In this document: piece by piece, positions 13,738 through 14,051 of the stretch
How positions within the stretch are numbered: the first letter of the stretch is position 1
Layout: each line of letters starts with the position of its first letter
NCBI GenBank assembly: GCA_002725175.2
Contig: PBQX02000020.1
Coordinates: 1-14,051, forward strand
DNA: 14,051 nucleotides
From: CACKLF01 sp002725175
GTDB taxonomy: Bacteria > Pseudomonadota > Alphaproteobacteria > Rhodobacterales > Rhodobacteraceae
Reading direction: 5' to 3'
Notes under the pieces: model-generated
The model's database searches: none
What the model was told of the DNA's origin: nothing
The model's input: the letters and a program-made list of their open reading frames with translations, nothing else
Program-made: the position numbers and the translations under genes

Positions 13738-14051
13738 AGGCGTTCCCGCAATGTGGATGCGAGGAGGAACATCTAAAGGTCTGTACTTTCTAAAAAAAGA
13801 TATTCCTTCAAATAAGGAAGAAAGAGATAACTTTCTTCTTTCCGTCTTCGGATCACCTGATACTCTTCAGATTAATGGTATAGGCGGGGGAACACCGCTT
13901 ACCTCCAAGGTTGCAATAGTATCCAAATCTGAAAAACCAAATGTGGATGTTAATTACCTTTTTCTTCAGGTTCAAGTTGATAAATCTTTGGTTTCTGACA
14001 CTCAAAATTGCGGAAATATCCTTGCAGGCATTGCTCCTTTCTCTATAGAAC
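13730..14051 (+). CDS. galD: 4-oxalomesaconate tautomerase, PrpF family (GalD), 5' part cut by window edge
   Basis: Isomerises the keto and enol tautomers of 4-oxalomesaconate, supplying the form used by the hydratase. About 107 N-terminal codons are visible. The ATG at 13730 overlaps the ligK stop by eight bases. The opening MSKGVPAMWMRGGTSKGLYF, then GSPDTLQINGIGGGTPLTSKVAI and QNCGNILAGIAPF, are typical PrpF-family segments, including the conserved Cys in NCGN; the pattern is closer to GalD than to PrpF of the 2-methylcitrate cycle. The operon context (galB, ligK) supports GalD. The C-terminal part, and any ligI or transporter gene that may follow, lies outside the window. Confidence 0.88.
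   Translation, partial: MSKGVPAMWMRGGTSKGLYFLKKDIPSNKEERDNFLLSVFGSPDTLQINGIGGGTPLTSKVAIVSKSEKPNVDVNYLFLQVQVDKSLVSDTQNCGNILAGIAPFSIE

Overview
The window reads as a piece of a low-GC, probably marine, alphaproteobacterial genome. This rests on a divergent znuA / zur-znuC-znuB block with a palindromic zinc operator, on close LigA/LigB/LigC-like meta-cleavage enzymes, and on A+T-rich codon usage. No rRNA or marker gene is present, so the taxonomic call is an inference. About 70 ambiguous bases (N) lie between 3908 and 12475, mostly at third codon positions. This looks like masked strain variation in a consensus assembly rather than random sequencing error.

Layout. (1) 1-2567: zinc uptake. znuA (minus, running off the left edge) is divergent from zur-znuC-znuB (plus), with a perfect 8-3-8 palindrome between them that is very probably the Zur box. 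ZnuA carries an unusual tandem His-Asp-Asp loop made of eight identical 9-bp units. (2) 2590-6769, minus strand: a tight three-gene cassette in the order isopropylmalate-dehydrogenase-like enzyme, AruI-like thiamine-diphosphate decarboxylase, aldehyde dehydrogenase. The order matches a consecutive reaction chain: 3-substituted malate to 2-oxo acid to aldehyde to carboxylate. (3) 6851-9979, minus strand: glpD then glpK, which feed glycerol into dihydroxyacetone phosphate. They lie upstream of the cassette on the same strand, so glpD-glpK-cassette could be read as one run of five genes. (4) 10131-14051, plus strand: a tightly packed aromatic ring-cleavage operon, ligA-ligB-ligC-galB-ligK-galD (the last cut by the right edge). 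It takes protocatechuate by 4,5-cleavage through 4-carboxy-2-hydroxymuconate semialdehyde and oxalomesaconate to 4-carboxy-4-hydroxy-2-oxoadipate, then to pyruvate and oxaloacetate. It combines Sphingomonas-type Lig enzymes with a Pseudomonas gallate-type PIG-L hydratase (GalB) and tautomerase (GalD). The pyranone-dicarboxylate lactonase (LigI) that this route needs is not in the window.

The 151-bp region 9980-10130 is the divergent control region for glpD and the lig operon. No tRNA, rRNA, CRISPR, insertion sequence, phage or defence gene was seen. No stretch longer than 300 bases lacks a gene. The most promising candidate for something undescribed is the LeuB-like / ThDP decarboxylase / aldehyde dehydrogenase cassette.
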